64,000 nt of DNA from Paenibacillus faecalis (GCF_900289175.1 NZ_LT985747.1:3019761-3083760); one strand, 5' to 3'. Positions 19,216-28,090 are shown, counted from the stretch's first letter. Made by a program: numbers and translations. The notes: generated by a model from the sequence alone, not told the origin.

Positions 19216-20328
19216 TTGATTGTATTGAAACAACGACTGCACTTCATACTTCTTATCTTTATCCTTCTAATCACCGGTAGCGCTGCAGGTTCACAAGCGG
19301 TATTTGCCGTTCCTGATGCGGCAGCATTAGACTCGGAAGAAGCTAGAAAACTGCTTGAGGACAGCCTGTCTATTGTAGAGATCGATCAGGAAATTGAACG
19401 GATCAGCAACAGACAAAAGAAGCTTGAAGAAGTCCAAAACGATTTACATACCAAAATATCGAACATGGAAGTAAAGATCAAGGAGCGCCGAGATCAGGCA
19501 GGGATCGTGCTCAGAGCCTACTATATGGGGGAACGCGAGAGCTTGCTGAACCTGCTTTTGTCCACTCAAAGTTTAACTGATTTTTTTAGAATACTGGATT
19601 TTTATGAGCTGATTATACAAAATGACCAAACCGTATTGAAATCATACAATCAGCAGCATAAGGAGCTGATGTCTGCACAAGCCGAAGCTACTCGCATCAC
19701 AGCTCAGCTGTCGGAAGTTAAAGACAACCTGATCAAGCAAAGAGCACGTGTGCTGGCACTGGAGCAGCAGGTAGACGATGCGCTGACGGCCAGCAGCAAC
19801 CCTGACGCGATGGCGAAATTAATCGAAGAATTTACACTTTATTGGGAAAATGTCGGCATATACGAAGTTAAACGTCATTTTCAAGCTCTGGCAGAAGCGA
19901 TGAACAATCTGCCTGACTTTATCCAGGGCAGCAAAAATAAAAACATGCTCAAGACAAACGGGAAGGAATATTCCATTCAAATCCACGAAGATGATTTGAA
20001 TGAATTTCTACGCTCTCAGAACGAATTGTTTGAAACCTTTGCCTTTCATTTTGACGATGGAAAAATATCTGCTGAAGGGGAAAGCGGAAACCTGTCTCTT
20101 TTCATTGAAGGACGGTACACTATCATCAATGACCCGGAAAACGCGATTATGTTTCAAATCGATAAACTTGTGTTCAATCGGCTCGAACTGCCGGATACAA
20201 CTCGAACGGCACTTCAGAATGAATTTGATATGAACTTTTATCCGAAACAACTCGTTTCCTTCCTGAAGGCAACCGAAGTCAAGACTGACGATAAAGTATT
20301 GTTTGTTAAGCTTGAGCTCGACATTTAA
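19216..20328 (+). CDS. Secreted PcsB-like coiled-coil protein, function unknown
   Basis: A 370-residue exported protein starting at TTG with GGGGG 8 nt upstream. The signal peptide ends near VFA (about residue 31). Two long helical, coiled-coil stretches (about 50-110 and 140-195) resemble the N-terminal PcsB/CwlO-type domain that regulates peptidoglycan hydrolases, including the motif GIVLRAYYMGERESLLNLLLS. The C-terminal part (about 225-370) is predicted mixed alpha/beta and matches nothing I know. No NlpC/P60, CHAP or M23 catalytic domain is present. A role in controlling a wall hydrolase is an inference from the coiled coil only. Confidence 0.75.
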   Translation: MIVLKQRLHFILLIFILLITGSAAGSQAVFAVPDAAALDSEEARKLLEDSLSIVEIDQEIERISNRQKKLEEVQNDLHTKISNMEVKIKERRDQAGIVLRAYYMGERESLLNLLLSTQSLTDFFRILDFYELIIQNDQTVLKSYNQQHKELMSAQAEATRITAQLSEVKDNLIKQRARVLALEQQVDDALTASSNPDAMAKLIEEFTLYWENVGIYEVKRHFQALAEAMNNLPDFIQGSKNKNMLKTNGKEYSIQIHEDDLNEFLRSQNELFETFAFHFDDGKISAEGESGNLSLFIEGRYTIINDPENAIMFQIDKLVFNRLELPDTTRTALQNEFDMNFYPKQLVSFLKATEVKTDDKVLFVKLELDI

Positions 20329-20346
20329 TCCAGTTGACCGTGTCTA

Positions 20347-20382
20347 AGAAAAAGGCTGCCGCCTCTTCGGCAGCTTTTTTTT
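20347..20382. terminator. Bidirectional terminator between convergent genes
   Basis: GCTGCCG/CGGCAGC stem with T-tracts on both strands, serving the plus-strand coiled-coil gene and the minus-strand binding-protein gene. Confidence 0.9.
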
Positions 20383-20384
20383 AA

Positions 20385-21611
20385 TTATCGGGCTGGGGTC
20401 TCATACTGCTCACGAAAATCCTCTACATTCATCTGTCCACTCATCAGATCAACCACCGAATTTGAATACACAAATAAGCCCTTTCCACGTCCAAAACTCA
20501 ATTCTGCAACTTCCGCATGCTCCATTATCGATTGAAGCTCCTCCAGTACGGTCAGCTGATGTTCACCAGCGCTGTCACCTGGATTGTAGAAATCAGATAA
20601 AGCAGGTAATTTCCCTGTTGATTCGAACCATAAGCGTTTCATTTCTTTCGAACTCATCTCAGAAATCCAGGACATAGCAAGCTGGGAAGACTCACTATGC
20701 GAAGTAATAGCAAAGCTTCGGGAGTGAATAACCGGTTTATGTTTGCTCGTGTCGTAGTCTGGTAGCCACATCCGATATTCTCCAGGCAAATCCTGAGGAA
20801 AAGACGAATACGCTCCGATCGCTATAGCAGCATTCTCCTCTTCAATCTGCTCCGTTAAATCCGCTTCGGCATCTTGTTGCTTAAACCAGGAAGCGCCTTT
20901 AGATGGGGACAGGATATGCAATATATCTTGATCAGGCTTTGAAGGATCACCGCCGAATGCGCTTACAGCTGCTGCAAATGCATAAGGATCTTTCGAGTTC
21001 ATGACAAACATGGACTCTTTCCCCTGATCTTGCTTAAATTCCAGCCAAGCCTTCCGGCTGGATGGCAGCTCGGCATCCTTATCATTCTTCCAAACAAAAA
21101 CATAAGGGTCCATATCAAACGGAACCCCCCACTGATAACCATTCCATTGAACAAGAGAAAGCAGAGATCCCGGAATCCGGGAGTCAGGCACAGCAGCCTG
21201 GGAAACATCAATAGGAAGCAAAAAACCTTTAATTGCAAGCGACTCTATACATTGGCTGTCAAGAAATAATATATCCGGCGCTTCGCCAAGACTCATTTCA
21301 AGCATAAGGGATTCCGCATCCGAAATGATCGTGTCTAAAGGAATAATCTCAACCTCTGCCCCAGTTCTCTCCATGAACCGTATGTTCATCTGCTGAAGCA
21401 CCTTAAGCTCAGCATCGTCCATCTGAACCCCAACTTGTATTGGCCCTAAATCACTTTCTGGTGCATCAGGTGTTTGCGTCGGTGGGACAGGTTCATTACC
21501 AGGAGGATCGCCACTTCTAGTGTTAGTGAATTCAAAGCTCGGAGAAAGACTTGTTAACGAAAGAAGTAATATGGCAAATAAAAGCCAATAGTTTTTCCGC
21601 TTCATATTCAT
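20385..21611 (-). CDS. Orphan extracellular solute-binding protein (family 1)
   Basis: A 408-residue protein with a hydrophobic N-terminus (about 8-28) and a Pro/Thr/Ser-rich linker, then a periplasmic-binding-protein fold of the sugar-binding family 1 type (ADVEIIPLD-like strand, APDILFLDSQ, GVPFDMDPYVFVWKNDK). There is no lipobox cysteine after the hydrophobic segment, so it is either secreted or anchored by an uncleaved helix. No permease or ATPase genes are nearby. It may be a sensor partner or an orphan receptor. The start at 21611 has GGAGAGG 8 nt upstream. Confidence 0.75.
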   Translation of the reverse strand: MNMKRKNYWLLFAILLLSLTSLSPSFEFTNTRSGDPPGNEPVPPTQTPDAPESDLGPIQVGVQMDDAELKVLQQMNIRFMERTGAEVEIIPLDTIISDAESLMLEMSLGEAPDILFLDSQCIESLAIKGFLLPIDVSQAAVPDSRIPGSLLSLVQWNGYQWGVPFDMDPYVFVWKNDKDAELPSSRKAWLEFKQDQGKESMFVMNSKDPYAFAAAVSAFGGDPSKPDQDILHILSPSKGASWFKQQDAEADLTEQIEEENAAIAIGAYSSFPQDLPGEYRMWLPDYDTSKHKPVIHSRSFAITSHSESSQLAMSWISEMSSKEMKRLWFESTGKLPALSDFYNPGDSAGEHQLTVLEELQSIMEHAEVAELSFGRGKGLFVYSNSVVDLMSGQMNVEDFREQYETPAR

Positions 21612-21712
21612 ATCTTAATCCTCTCCTTTCTGAGCCTGCCCTTATATTACCAGATTCATAGGGCTCTTGTCCTACCTTTTTTTAGATATTCAAGATCATA
21701 TGTAAGCATAAT

Positions 21713-21757
21713 AAAAAAGCAGGCCCCCCTGTTTACTCAATCTTCGGATTGGCCTGC
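21713..21757 (-). terminator. Terminator after ylaK
   Basis: GCAGGCC/GGCCTGC outer stem plus an inner CAATC/GATTG hairpin, followed on the minus strand by TTTTTT. Confidence 0.8.
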
Positions 21758-21792
21758 ATGTTCTTTATATACATATTTCCCGGAAAATATAG

Positions 21793-23124
21793 TTAGAGCA
21801 AATCCGCTGCCAGCTGGGCTAATTTCGATCGTTCGCCTTTTGTCAGCGTAATGTGACCGCTTAAGCTTTCTTGTTTAAATCGTTCAACGACATAAGTTAA
21901 TCCATTACTCACGGCATCCAAATACGGATGATCAATCTGCTCTGGATCTCCCATCAAAATAACTTTACTTCCTTCACCGGCACGGGAGACAATCGTCTTC
22001 ACTTCATGCCTGGATAAATTTTGAGCCTCATCTATAATAATGAACTGGCCCGGAATGGAACGTCCTCGTATATAAGTCAATGCTTCCACTTGAATACTGC
22101 CAATCCCCATCAAAATTTTATCTATATCACCTGCTTTTTTCGTATCAAACAGAAACTCCAGGTTATCATATATAGGCTGCATCCATGGCCGAAGCTTCTC
22201 ATCCTTTTCTCCGGGCAGGTATCCGATATCCTTCCCCATCGGAACGACGGGCCGAGCGATCAAAAGCTTTTTGTATTTATGTTCATCCTCCACTTTGCAC
22301 AAGCCTGCGGCTAAAGCGAGCAGTGTCTTTCCAGTGCCAGCCTTACCCGTTATTGTAACTAACGGTATATCGTCATTTAGTAACAGCTCCAGAGCCATTC
22401 TCTGCTGTGCATTACGGGCAGATATCCCCCAAACTGGATCATTGCTTAGATAAAGAGGTTCAAGGCTAGTAACATCCGAGTTCACGCGGAGCAGCGCCGA
22501 TTTCCTGCTCCCCATTTCATCCTTCAAAATGACAAACTCATGCGGATACAACGTATATGAGATTTGAAGCGGCTTGATAGCTAATGTTCGATAACTGTAA
22601 AACTCATCGATGACAGAGGGGTGTACCTTTACTGTTGTATAACCTGAATACAATTCTGTCGGGTCCGCTGTTCTGTCGGACAAATAATCCTGAGCTGTTA
22701 GCCCAAGCACATCCGCCTTAATTCTAACAAGCACATCCTTGCTGACCAGTACAACGGAAGTCGGATGTTCTTTCGTCTCTTCTTCCAATTTATAATTCAA
22801 TGCGACGGCCAAAATCCGATTGTCGTTCGAGACCTCGCCAAACATCTCCTGTACCCTAACAAAGCTTCGGTGGTTCAGCTCAACCTTGAGACTGCCCCCG
22901 TGTTCCAACGGGACCCCACCATGCAGCTGCCCCTTCTCCCTGATTCTGTCCAGCAGACGCGACACAGAACGGGCATTGCGCCCGATCTCATCTGCATTCC
23001 GCTTTTTGGAATCGATCTCTTCAAGTACAACAGCGGGAATGACTACCTCATGTTCCTCAAATGCAAAAATCGCATTGGGGTCGTGCAGCAGAACGTTAGT
23101 ATCCAATACAAAAATTTTTTTCAT
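21793..23124 (-). CDS. ylaK: PIN-PhoH fusion ATPase YlaK
   Basis: A 443-residue protein with an N-terminal PIN nuclease-like domain (FVLDTNVLLHDPNAIF, acidic residues D8, E39 and later) and a C-terminal PhoH ATPase domain. The ATPase has Walker A GKAGTGKTLLALA (about 261-273) and Walker B FIIIDEAQN. The family (PhoH2/YlaK) is thought to couple RNA unwinding and cleavage. It is not linked to a VapB-like antitoxin here. The yla synteny (typA-ylaH-...-ylaK-ylaL) matches B. subtilis, although ylaI and ylaJ are missing. Confidence 0.92.
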   Translation of the reverse strand: MKKIFVLDTNVLLHDPNAIFAFEEHEVVIPAVVLEEIDSKKRNADEIGRNARSVSRLLDRIREKGQLHGGVPLEHGGSLKVELNHRSFVRVQEMFGEVSNDNRILAVALNYKLEEETKEHPTSVVLVSKDVLVRIKADVLGLTAQDYLSDRTADPTELYSGYTTVKVHPSVIDEFYSYRTLAIKPLQISYTLYPHEFVILKDEMGSRKSALLRVNSDVTSLEPLYLSNDPVWGISARNAQQRMALELLLNDDIPLVTITGKAGTGKTLLALAAGLCKVEDEHKYKKLLIARPVVPMGKDIGYLPGEKDEKLRPWMQPIYDNLEFLFDTKKAGDIDKILMGIGSIQVEALTYIRGRSIPGQFIIIDEAQNLSRHEVKTIVSRAGEGSKVILMGDPEQIDHPYLDAVSNGLTYVVERFKQESLSGHITLTKGERSKLAQLAADLL

Positions 23125-23285
23125 CGTATCCCCTCCACTGCTCCTTCATTACACATATCCGCTATAGTTATCAAAGAATCCCATTAACTCACATTTTTCC
23201 TTTAACCAGCAACACCCCCCTTCCAACAAGCCTGCCATCCATATTTCAATCTTTTTATCTTCCGAGGAAAATTCCAATTTTTCAA

Positions 23286-23318
23286 CAAAAAAAGCCCAGT
23301 GAATATTCACTAGGCTTT
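23286..23318 (-). terminator. Terminator overlapping the end of ylaL
   Basis: AAAGCCTAGTGA pairs with TCACTGGGCTTT and runs into TTTTTTT. The upstream arm contains the last codons and the TAG stop of ylaL. Confidence 0.88.
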
Positions 23319-23762
23319 TCGCATCGCAGCAAAAACTTGCCCGTCCAGTTTTTCTGCTGCACATACGTTATCCGTTTTAACATACTGAGGAGGTGCGGCT
23401 AATTCAATACCATGAAAAAGTGCATTTCGCACCGCTTCAACATGGATGTCGAAACAACACATATCAAAAGGCACTTCATTCAGAGGGTCCTGGCGAACCT
23501 TAGCGCGGCCTCCGATGGCAAAAACTTGTCCGTCTTCAAATACCGTTACAGTAACAAGCGGATTGACCTTAAGATTGTTCACAAGGCGTGAACGATGATC
23601 AATGGTCAACCGAAGCGTAGAAGGATCTACCGCGTAAATCCAGGAAGTAACACTCGAAGTCGGACCGCCGGTTTCAGCATCTACTGTATTCAGCAAGACA
23701 AATGTTTCAGGCTGCAATTTCTTTACCAATTTCTCCGATAACTCTGCAGCGAATCGGGACAT
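23310..23762 (-). CDS. ylaL: Pyridoxamine 5'-phosphate oxidase-fold protein YlaL
   Basis: A 150-residue flavin-binding split-barrel protein similar to B. subtilis YlaL. The pattern FVLLNTVDAETGGPTSSVTSW, then LRLTIDHRSRLVNNLKVNPLVTVTVFE, is that of the PNPOx-like fold. The true substrate is unknown and it is unlikely to be the PdxH enzyme. It sits upstream of ylaK. The stop codon lies inside the terminator stem. Confidence 0.8.
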   Translation of the reverse strand: MSRFAAELSEKLVKKLQPETFVLLNTVDAETGGPTSSVTSWIYAVDPSTLRLTIDHRSRLVNNLKVNPLVTVTVFEDGQVFAIGGRAKVRQDPLNEVPFDMCCFDIHVEAVRNALFHGIELAAPPQYVKTDNVCAAEKLDGQVFAAMRKA

Positions 23763-23837
23763 ATTACCGGCCTCCAGTACAATAAGCTTTCGTCTGTTAC
23801 ATTGTATTATAGAACGCTGTAAAACTTGCCTTCATTG

Positions 23838-24923
23838 TTACGACTGTGGCGCGGATTCCGTGCTGGTACCGTCTGGTTCGCGGGTATGCTTCCCTGCTAA
23901 TTCGTCATGCAGCGCTTGCTTCGCTTTTTCCAGTTCACTTTCATTAATATAAACAAAAGGACTTCGCCATTCACCCGTAACCGGTACGAATTTTACATCT
24001 TCTGTATTTATATCATAATACGTTTTGATCATATTTTTAACCTGATCCTTTTCAAGGTCGGTCTTCATATTATCATCAACTGCATCAATCACTTTAAAAG
24101 CTTTGGTCGCTCCACCGAAAGATTTCATTTGATCAATCATGGAGTGAAGCACCTCGTTCTGACGAGCATTTCGGTCAAAGTCATTGGATTCCTTGGTCTT
24201 CGGACTGCAGTTCATCGATTTCCGGTAGCGAACATAATCCAACGCTTCATCTCCATCCAGCTTCTGCGGACCGGCCTTCAAATTAATGTCCGTCCCATCG
24301 ATAGAGTCACGGTGACACATGTCGTACTGCACGTTTACATTCACTCCGCCAAGGGCATCAACGACATCACGAAATCCTTGAAAATCGATGACGGTAGCAT
24401 AATCGATTTCCACATCCAAATATTTTCCAAGCATCTTCTTCATTTGATCTTCCGCAGATATCCCCGTGTCCTTTTCTTGCGCCTTAAAAGAAGCATAGAA
24501 AGAGTTCAACTTCTTGTTCGATTTATATCCTTCCAGCTGCAGGGTTGCATCTCTCGGTAAAGATACCAGCGTGGCTGAATTCGTCTTCGGATTCATGGAT
24601 ACGACCATGACCACATCCGTAAGGTTCGTACCGGTTTTAGGGCGGTGATCTGATCCAAGCAATAACATCGTCAGCGGCTTCACCTGGGCAGACTCCTCCG
24701 GAGCTACTTTTTTATCATTTCCTGTATTCAATACACTGTTCTCGATCTTAAGGTATAGACTTCCGGCATAAACTGCTACTCCCAGCACCGCCAACAGCAT
24801 AACAATCAAAATAAATTTAAAGAATGATTTTACTCTGCTTTTCTTCTTGCGCGGCGGTGGTTTCTTTTTGCTTTTCCCCCCGTTTTTTGATCTCGGAGGC
24901 AGACTAGTATGACCTGAGCTCAT
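23838..24923 (-). CDS. LytR-CpsA-Psr (LCP) family wall-polymer ligase
   Basis: Membrane-anchored enzyme of 361 residues that attaches anionic polymers such as teichoic acids to peptidoglycan. A Lys/Arg/Pro-rich cytoplasmic tail (10-32) precedes one helix (about 35-55). The LCP domain starts at TMLLLGSDHR and contains DVVMVVSMNPKTNSATLVSLPRD, ALDYVRYR and the Arg/Asp residues that bind the polyprenyl phosphate. The C-terminal tail is Ser/Thr/Glu-rich. B. subtilis has three such proteins (TagT, TagU, TagV); I cannot assign which one this is. A candidate ECF promoter and a hairpin lie upstream. Confidence 0.9.
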   Translation of the reverse strand: MSSGHTSLPPRSKNGGKSKKKPPPRKKKSRVKSFFKFILIVMLLAVLGVAVYAGSLYLKIENSVLNTGNDKKVAPEESAQVKPLTMLLLGSDHRPKTGTNLTDVVMVVSMNPKTNSATLVSLPRDATLQLEGYKSNKKLNSFYASFKAQEKDTGISAEDQMKKMLGKYLDVEIDYATVIDFQGFRDVVDALGGVNVNVQYDMCHRDSIDGTDINLKAGPQKLDGDEALDYVRYRKSMNCSPKTKESNDFDRNARQNEVLHSMIDQMKSFGGATKAFKVIDAVDDNMKTDLEKDQVKNMIKTYYDINTEDVKFVPVTGEWRSPFVYINESELEKAKQALHDELAGKHTREPDGTSTESAPQS

Positions 24924-24957
24924 ATCATAACACCTTTTTCATTCATTTTAGAGGAAT

Positions 24958-24995
24958 GTCCGATAGCGCCCTTTGCAAAGGGACATCTACCGGAC
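24958..24995 (-). other. Stable hairpin in the leader of the LCP gene
   Basis: A 9-bp stem (GTCCGGTAG with CTATCGGAC, one G-U pair) encloses a CCCTTTGCAAAGGG palindrome. No T-tract follows, so it is not a terminator. It lies about 35 nt upstream of the start codon and could act as an mRNA stabiliser or an RNA-binding site. Confidence 0.6.
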
Positions 24996-25020
24996 GATTC
25001 ATACATTTCTCTCTTTTGTA

Positions 25021-25047
25021 AACGATGGTGACTGACAAAAAGTTTCC
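25021..25047 (-). promoter_or_regulatory. Candidate ECF-sigma promoter of the LCP gene
   Basis: Minus-strand GGAAAC (25047-25042) and CGTT (25024-25021) are 17 bp apart. This resembles the TGAAAC/CGT pattern of the sigma-W/M/X group. Confidence 0.45.
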
Positions 25048-25070
25048 TCACTACTGAAAGCAGGTGAACA

Positions 25071-25367
25071 TTAACGTGCTTTCGCTTCTGTCTGAGCCTT
25101 CTTCTTCCGACGATCCTCTACAAAATAACGAATACGAACCATCAGCATCAATGCGACCGCAACGAGCAAACTCTGGATAATCGGCAGCTTATCCACTTGA
25201 AAGATGAGCAGCATGCCAGAGCCGAGCGCAATCATGATATACAGAAGAATTTCTTTCAGAAGCGGAAGCTTCTGATTCACCCGAAACACCTTGTTGTACA
25301 CAAAAACAATAAGCACAAAGATAATGATGTAGGAAACAAGCGGATGTGCGGCAAACCAGGCTTGCAT
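25071..25367 (-). CDS. ylaH: YlaH-like membrane protein
   Basis: A 98-residue protein with three membrane helices (about 10-28, 36-56, 62-82) and a basic C-terminal tail. It corresponds to B. subtilis YlaH, which also follows the typA (ylaG) gene. Function is unknown. It lies 72 bp after typA with no clear terminator between, so it is probably in the same transcript. Confidence 0.82.
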   Translation of the reverse strand: MQAWFAAHPLVSYIIIFVLIVFVYNKVFRVNQKLPLLKEILLYIMIALGSGMLLIFQVDKLPIIQSLLVAVALMLMVRIRYFVEDRRKKKAQTEAKAR

Positions 25368-25439
25368 AACAGGTTCACTCCTTTACAATAGGAAACTTTT
25401 ATGCAACTTCTATAAATGAAGAGAAAGCTACTCTCTCTA

Positions 25440-27281
25440 TTATAGTTTCGACTCCGCCATTTTACGATGTTTTTCTGCGCGCTCGCGTTCACTCTTGTTC
25501 AAAATCTTTTTACGAAGACGTACTGACTTTGGTGTAATCTCGCAATATTCATCATCATTCAAATATTCGAGCGCTTGCTCCAGAGAAAATATACGCGGTG
25601 TTTTCATCTTAACAGTTTCGTCTTTCGTAGCAGAGCGGATGTTGGTCAGCTGCTTTTCCTTACAGATGTTTACCACGATATCGTTATCCCGGGTATGTTC
25701 ACCAACGATCATGCCTTCATAAATCTCGGTTCCTGGCTCTACGAACAATATTCCACGATCTTCTACAGACATCATACCATAGAATGTCGTTGTTCCATTC
25801 TCCGTTGAAATCAGCACGCCTTGATGACGTCCGCCAACCTGGCCGCCATGAAACGGTCCATAACTATCAAAAGCATGGTTCATTACCCCGTAGCCGCGCG
25901 TGAGTGTCAGGAAATAAGTACGGTAACCGATCAATCCGCGGGCAGGGATTAAAAACTCAAGGCGGACTTGTCCATTCCCACTGTTAACCATGTTCACCAT
26001 TTCGGCTTTGCGTGATCCCAAGCTTTCCATTACTGCTCCCACGCTGTCTTCCGGGATATCAATCATCAGACGCTCGATCGGCTCCATTTTGACACCATCG
26101 ATTTCTTTGATGATTACTTCAGGCTTGGACACCTGCAGCTCATAGCCTTCACGCCGCATATTCTCAATCAAAATACCGAGGTGAAGCTCACCACGCCCTG
26201 AGACAATGTAAGCATCCGGGCTGTCGGTTTCTTCCACACGGAGGCTGACATCTGTTTCCAGCTCTTTATAGAGACGTTCACGCAGCTTCCGGGATGTCAC
26301 CCATTTCCCTTCACGTCCTGCAAACGGACTGTTGTTTACAAGGAATGTCATTTGCAGCGTAGGCTCGTCAATTTTAAGCACTGGCAGCGCTTCCGGGTGC
26401 TGTGGGTCGGCAATGGTTTCACCAATATTTATGTCCTTGATACCGGAAATGGCAACGATGTCTCCGCCTCCAGCTTCAGCGATTTCTACTCGTTTCAAGC
26501 CTTGAAAACCAAACAATTTTTCAATACGAGCGCTCTTGGTCGAACCATCCCGCATCATCACTGTAACCGGCTGCCCCTGCTTGATTACGCCACGGTTTAC
26601 ACGGCCGACAGCGATACGTCCCAAATATTCGTTATAATCCATAAGCGTTACAAGAAGCTGTAAAGGTTCATCAACTTTCTCGGTTGGAGATGGAATACGC
26701 TCGATAATAGTTTCGTACAATGCAAGCATGTTGTCATCTTGTTTTTCCGAATCAAGACTTGAAGTACCGTTTAATCCAGACGCATACACAACCGGAAAAT
26801 CGAGTTGTTCATCGTTAGCGCCCAGCTCAATAAACAGGTCGAGAACTTCATCGATAACTTCCGCCGGACGTGCCGCCGGACGGTCAATTTTGTTAACGAC
26901 AACAATGGGAGTCAGATTATGCTCAAGTGCTTTGCCTAGCACAAATTTTGTCTGAGGCATACATCCTTCATAAGCATCTACTACAAGCAGTACACCGTCA
27001 ACCATTTTCATGATACGCTCCACTTCGCCGCCAAAGTCAGCGTGACCTGGAGTATCCACAATGTTTATTAAATAATCTTTATACGTAATAGCCGTATTTT
27101 TGGCCAAAATCGTAATCCCGCGTTCACGCTCCAGGTCATTCGAGTCCATCGCTCGCTCCTGAAGCGTTTCATGCTCCCGGAAAATACCGGATTGCTTCAG
27201 TAACTGGTCGACAAGCGTCGTTTTACCATGATCAACGTGGGCAATGATTGCGATGTTGCGAATTTGATCTCTAGATTGCAT
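25440..27281 (-). CDS. typA: Translational GTPase TypA/BipA
   Basis: Ribosome-binding GTPase of 613 residues, involved in 50S assembly and stress or cold adaptation. G1 AHVDHGKTTL (14-23), the switch region ERERGITI, G3 DTPGHADFGGEVER and G4 NKID are followed by domain II, EF-G-like domains III and V, and the BipA-specific C-terminal domain (YRTYFLTLTRGYGVMNHAF). A clear promoter and a leader hairpin lie upstream. Confidence 0.97.
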   Translation of the reverse strand: MQSRDQIRNIAIIAHVDHGKTTLVDQLLKQSGIFREHETLQERAMDSNDLERERGITILAKNTAITYKDYLINIVDTPGHADFGGEVERIMKMVDGVLLVVDAYEGCMPQTKFVLGKALEHNLTPIVVVNKIDRPAARPAEVIDEVLDLFIELGANDEQLDFPVVYASGLNGTSSLDSEKQDDNMLALYETIIERIPSPTEKVDEPLQLLVTLMDYNEYLGRIAVGRVNRGVIKQGQPVTVMMRDGSTKSARIEKLFGFQGLKRVEIAEAGGGDIVAISGIKDINIGETIADPQHPEALPVLKIDEPTLQMTFLVNNSPFAGREGKWVTSRKLRERLYKELETDVSLRVEETDSPDAYIVSGRGELHLGILIENMRREGYELQVSKPEVIIKEIDGVKMEPIERLMIDIPEDSVGAVMESLGSRKAEMVNMVNSGNGQVRLEFLIPARGLIGYRTYFLTLTRGYGVMNHAFDSYGPFHGGQVGGRHQGVLISTENGTTTFYGMMSVEDRGILFVEPGTEIYEGMIVGEHTRDNDIVVNICKEKQLTNIRSATKDETVKMKTPRIFSLEQALEYLNDDEYCEITPKSVRLRKKILNKSERERAEKHRKMAESKL

Positions 27282-27323
27282 AAATATATCTCAAATCCTT
27301 TCTTTTCGAATGAGCCACCAAAA

Positions 27324-27355
27324 GAAGCGCCGGGAGTTAAGCCAACCGACGCTTC
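27324..27355 (-). other. Leader hairpin upstream of typA
   Basis: GAAGCGTCGG pairs with CCGGCGCTTC (10 bp, one G-U) and is followed on the minus strand by TTTT, about 8 nt after the predicted transcription start. It could be a weak attenuator or a 5' stabilising stem. Confidence 0.6.
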
Positions 27356-27369
27356 AACATAACCATTAT

Positions 27370-27397
27370 ATTATAAGTAAACTAATGTAGAAATCAA
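27370..27397 (-). promoter_or_regulatory. Sigma-A promoter of typA
   Basis: TTGATT (27397-27392) and a perfect TATAAT (27375-27370) are 16 bp apart on the minus strand. Confidence 0.75.
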
Positions 27398-27423
27398 GTC
27401 TTTTCAGAAAATTTCCAGCTGGA

Positions 27424-27939
27424 TTACCAATCGCGACTCCATTTTCCACCTCTGCTCCGACCTCGGTTACGTCCGAATATCAGCCAAATCCCTGCTGCAA
27501 TTAACACAAGCGCGATAATATACAGCGCGCCAGTGTTGAGCCAGGTGAAAATCAAGATCACGACCGATAATAGCATCAGTCCGAGAGCTGCTGGAAGCAC
27601 GCCTCCGGGACGAGGTGATTCATAAAGATAATACTCGTATAGACCTATTCCGACACCCAAAATAAGGACCGGCCAAAGTGTAGCCATCAGATCCCATCCC
27701 CAGAAACTGCAAATAAGGAACAGCACTCCATATACCGTCAAAATTCCACCAGGAATAAGGATCACTGCCGGAGCGCGGCGAATAAAGAACAGTACTTGCA
27801 GAAGCAAGCCGGGAACAAGAAGAAGCAAAGGCCAGAAGGTGCGTCCGAGAAAACCGAACACGCCAAGCTTACCTAGTAAAATAACAACGCCTGCCGTAAC
27901 GATAAACACACCCAGCATTAAATCTTTTTTGGAGGACAT
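27424..27939 (-). CDS. Membrane protein with DUF5668/LiaF-like helices
   Basis: A 171-residue protein of about six closely packed helices. Repeated Gly/Leu/Ile-rich units (GVFIVTAGVVILLGKLGVFG, FWPLLLLVPGLLL, LWPVLILGVGIGLYEYY) resemble the N-terminal membrane module of LiaF/YvqF-type proteins (DUF5668). It lacks the C-terminal cell-wall-stress domain of LiaF. The tail is Arg/Gly/Trp-rich. No stress two-component system is adjacent, so function is open. Confidence 0.65.
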   Translation of the reverse strand: MSSKKDLMLGVFIVTAGVVILLGKLGVFGFLGRTFWPLLLLVPGLLLQVLFFIRRAPAVILIPGGILTVYGVLFLICSFWGWDLMATLWPVLILGVGIGLYEYYLYESPRPGGVLPAALGLMLLSVVILIFTWLNTGALYIIALVLIAAGIWLIFGRNRGRSRGGKWSRDW

Positions 27940-28090
27940 CTCATCACCCTCTTTATTTATTGTAAACGATCACTGTTATTAAGAACATGTAGTTACTTTA
28001 ATCTTATCCGAAAGCGACAAAAAAAACCATATCCTGAGCTTGTCTCCCAAAAAAACGTTTGATTTTTGTTTACCAAGTTCAAGTTTTCTA

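Noticed and set aside
21793-23124. PIN domain of YlaK as part of a toxin-antitoxin pair
   Set aside because: The PIN domain is fused to a PhoH ATPase, the gene order is the conserved yla order, and there is no small antitoxin gene beside it.
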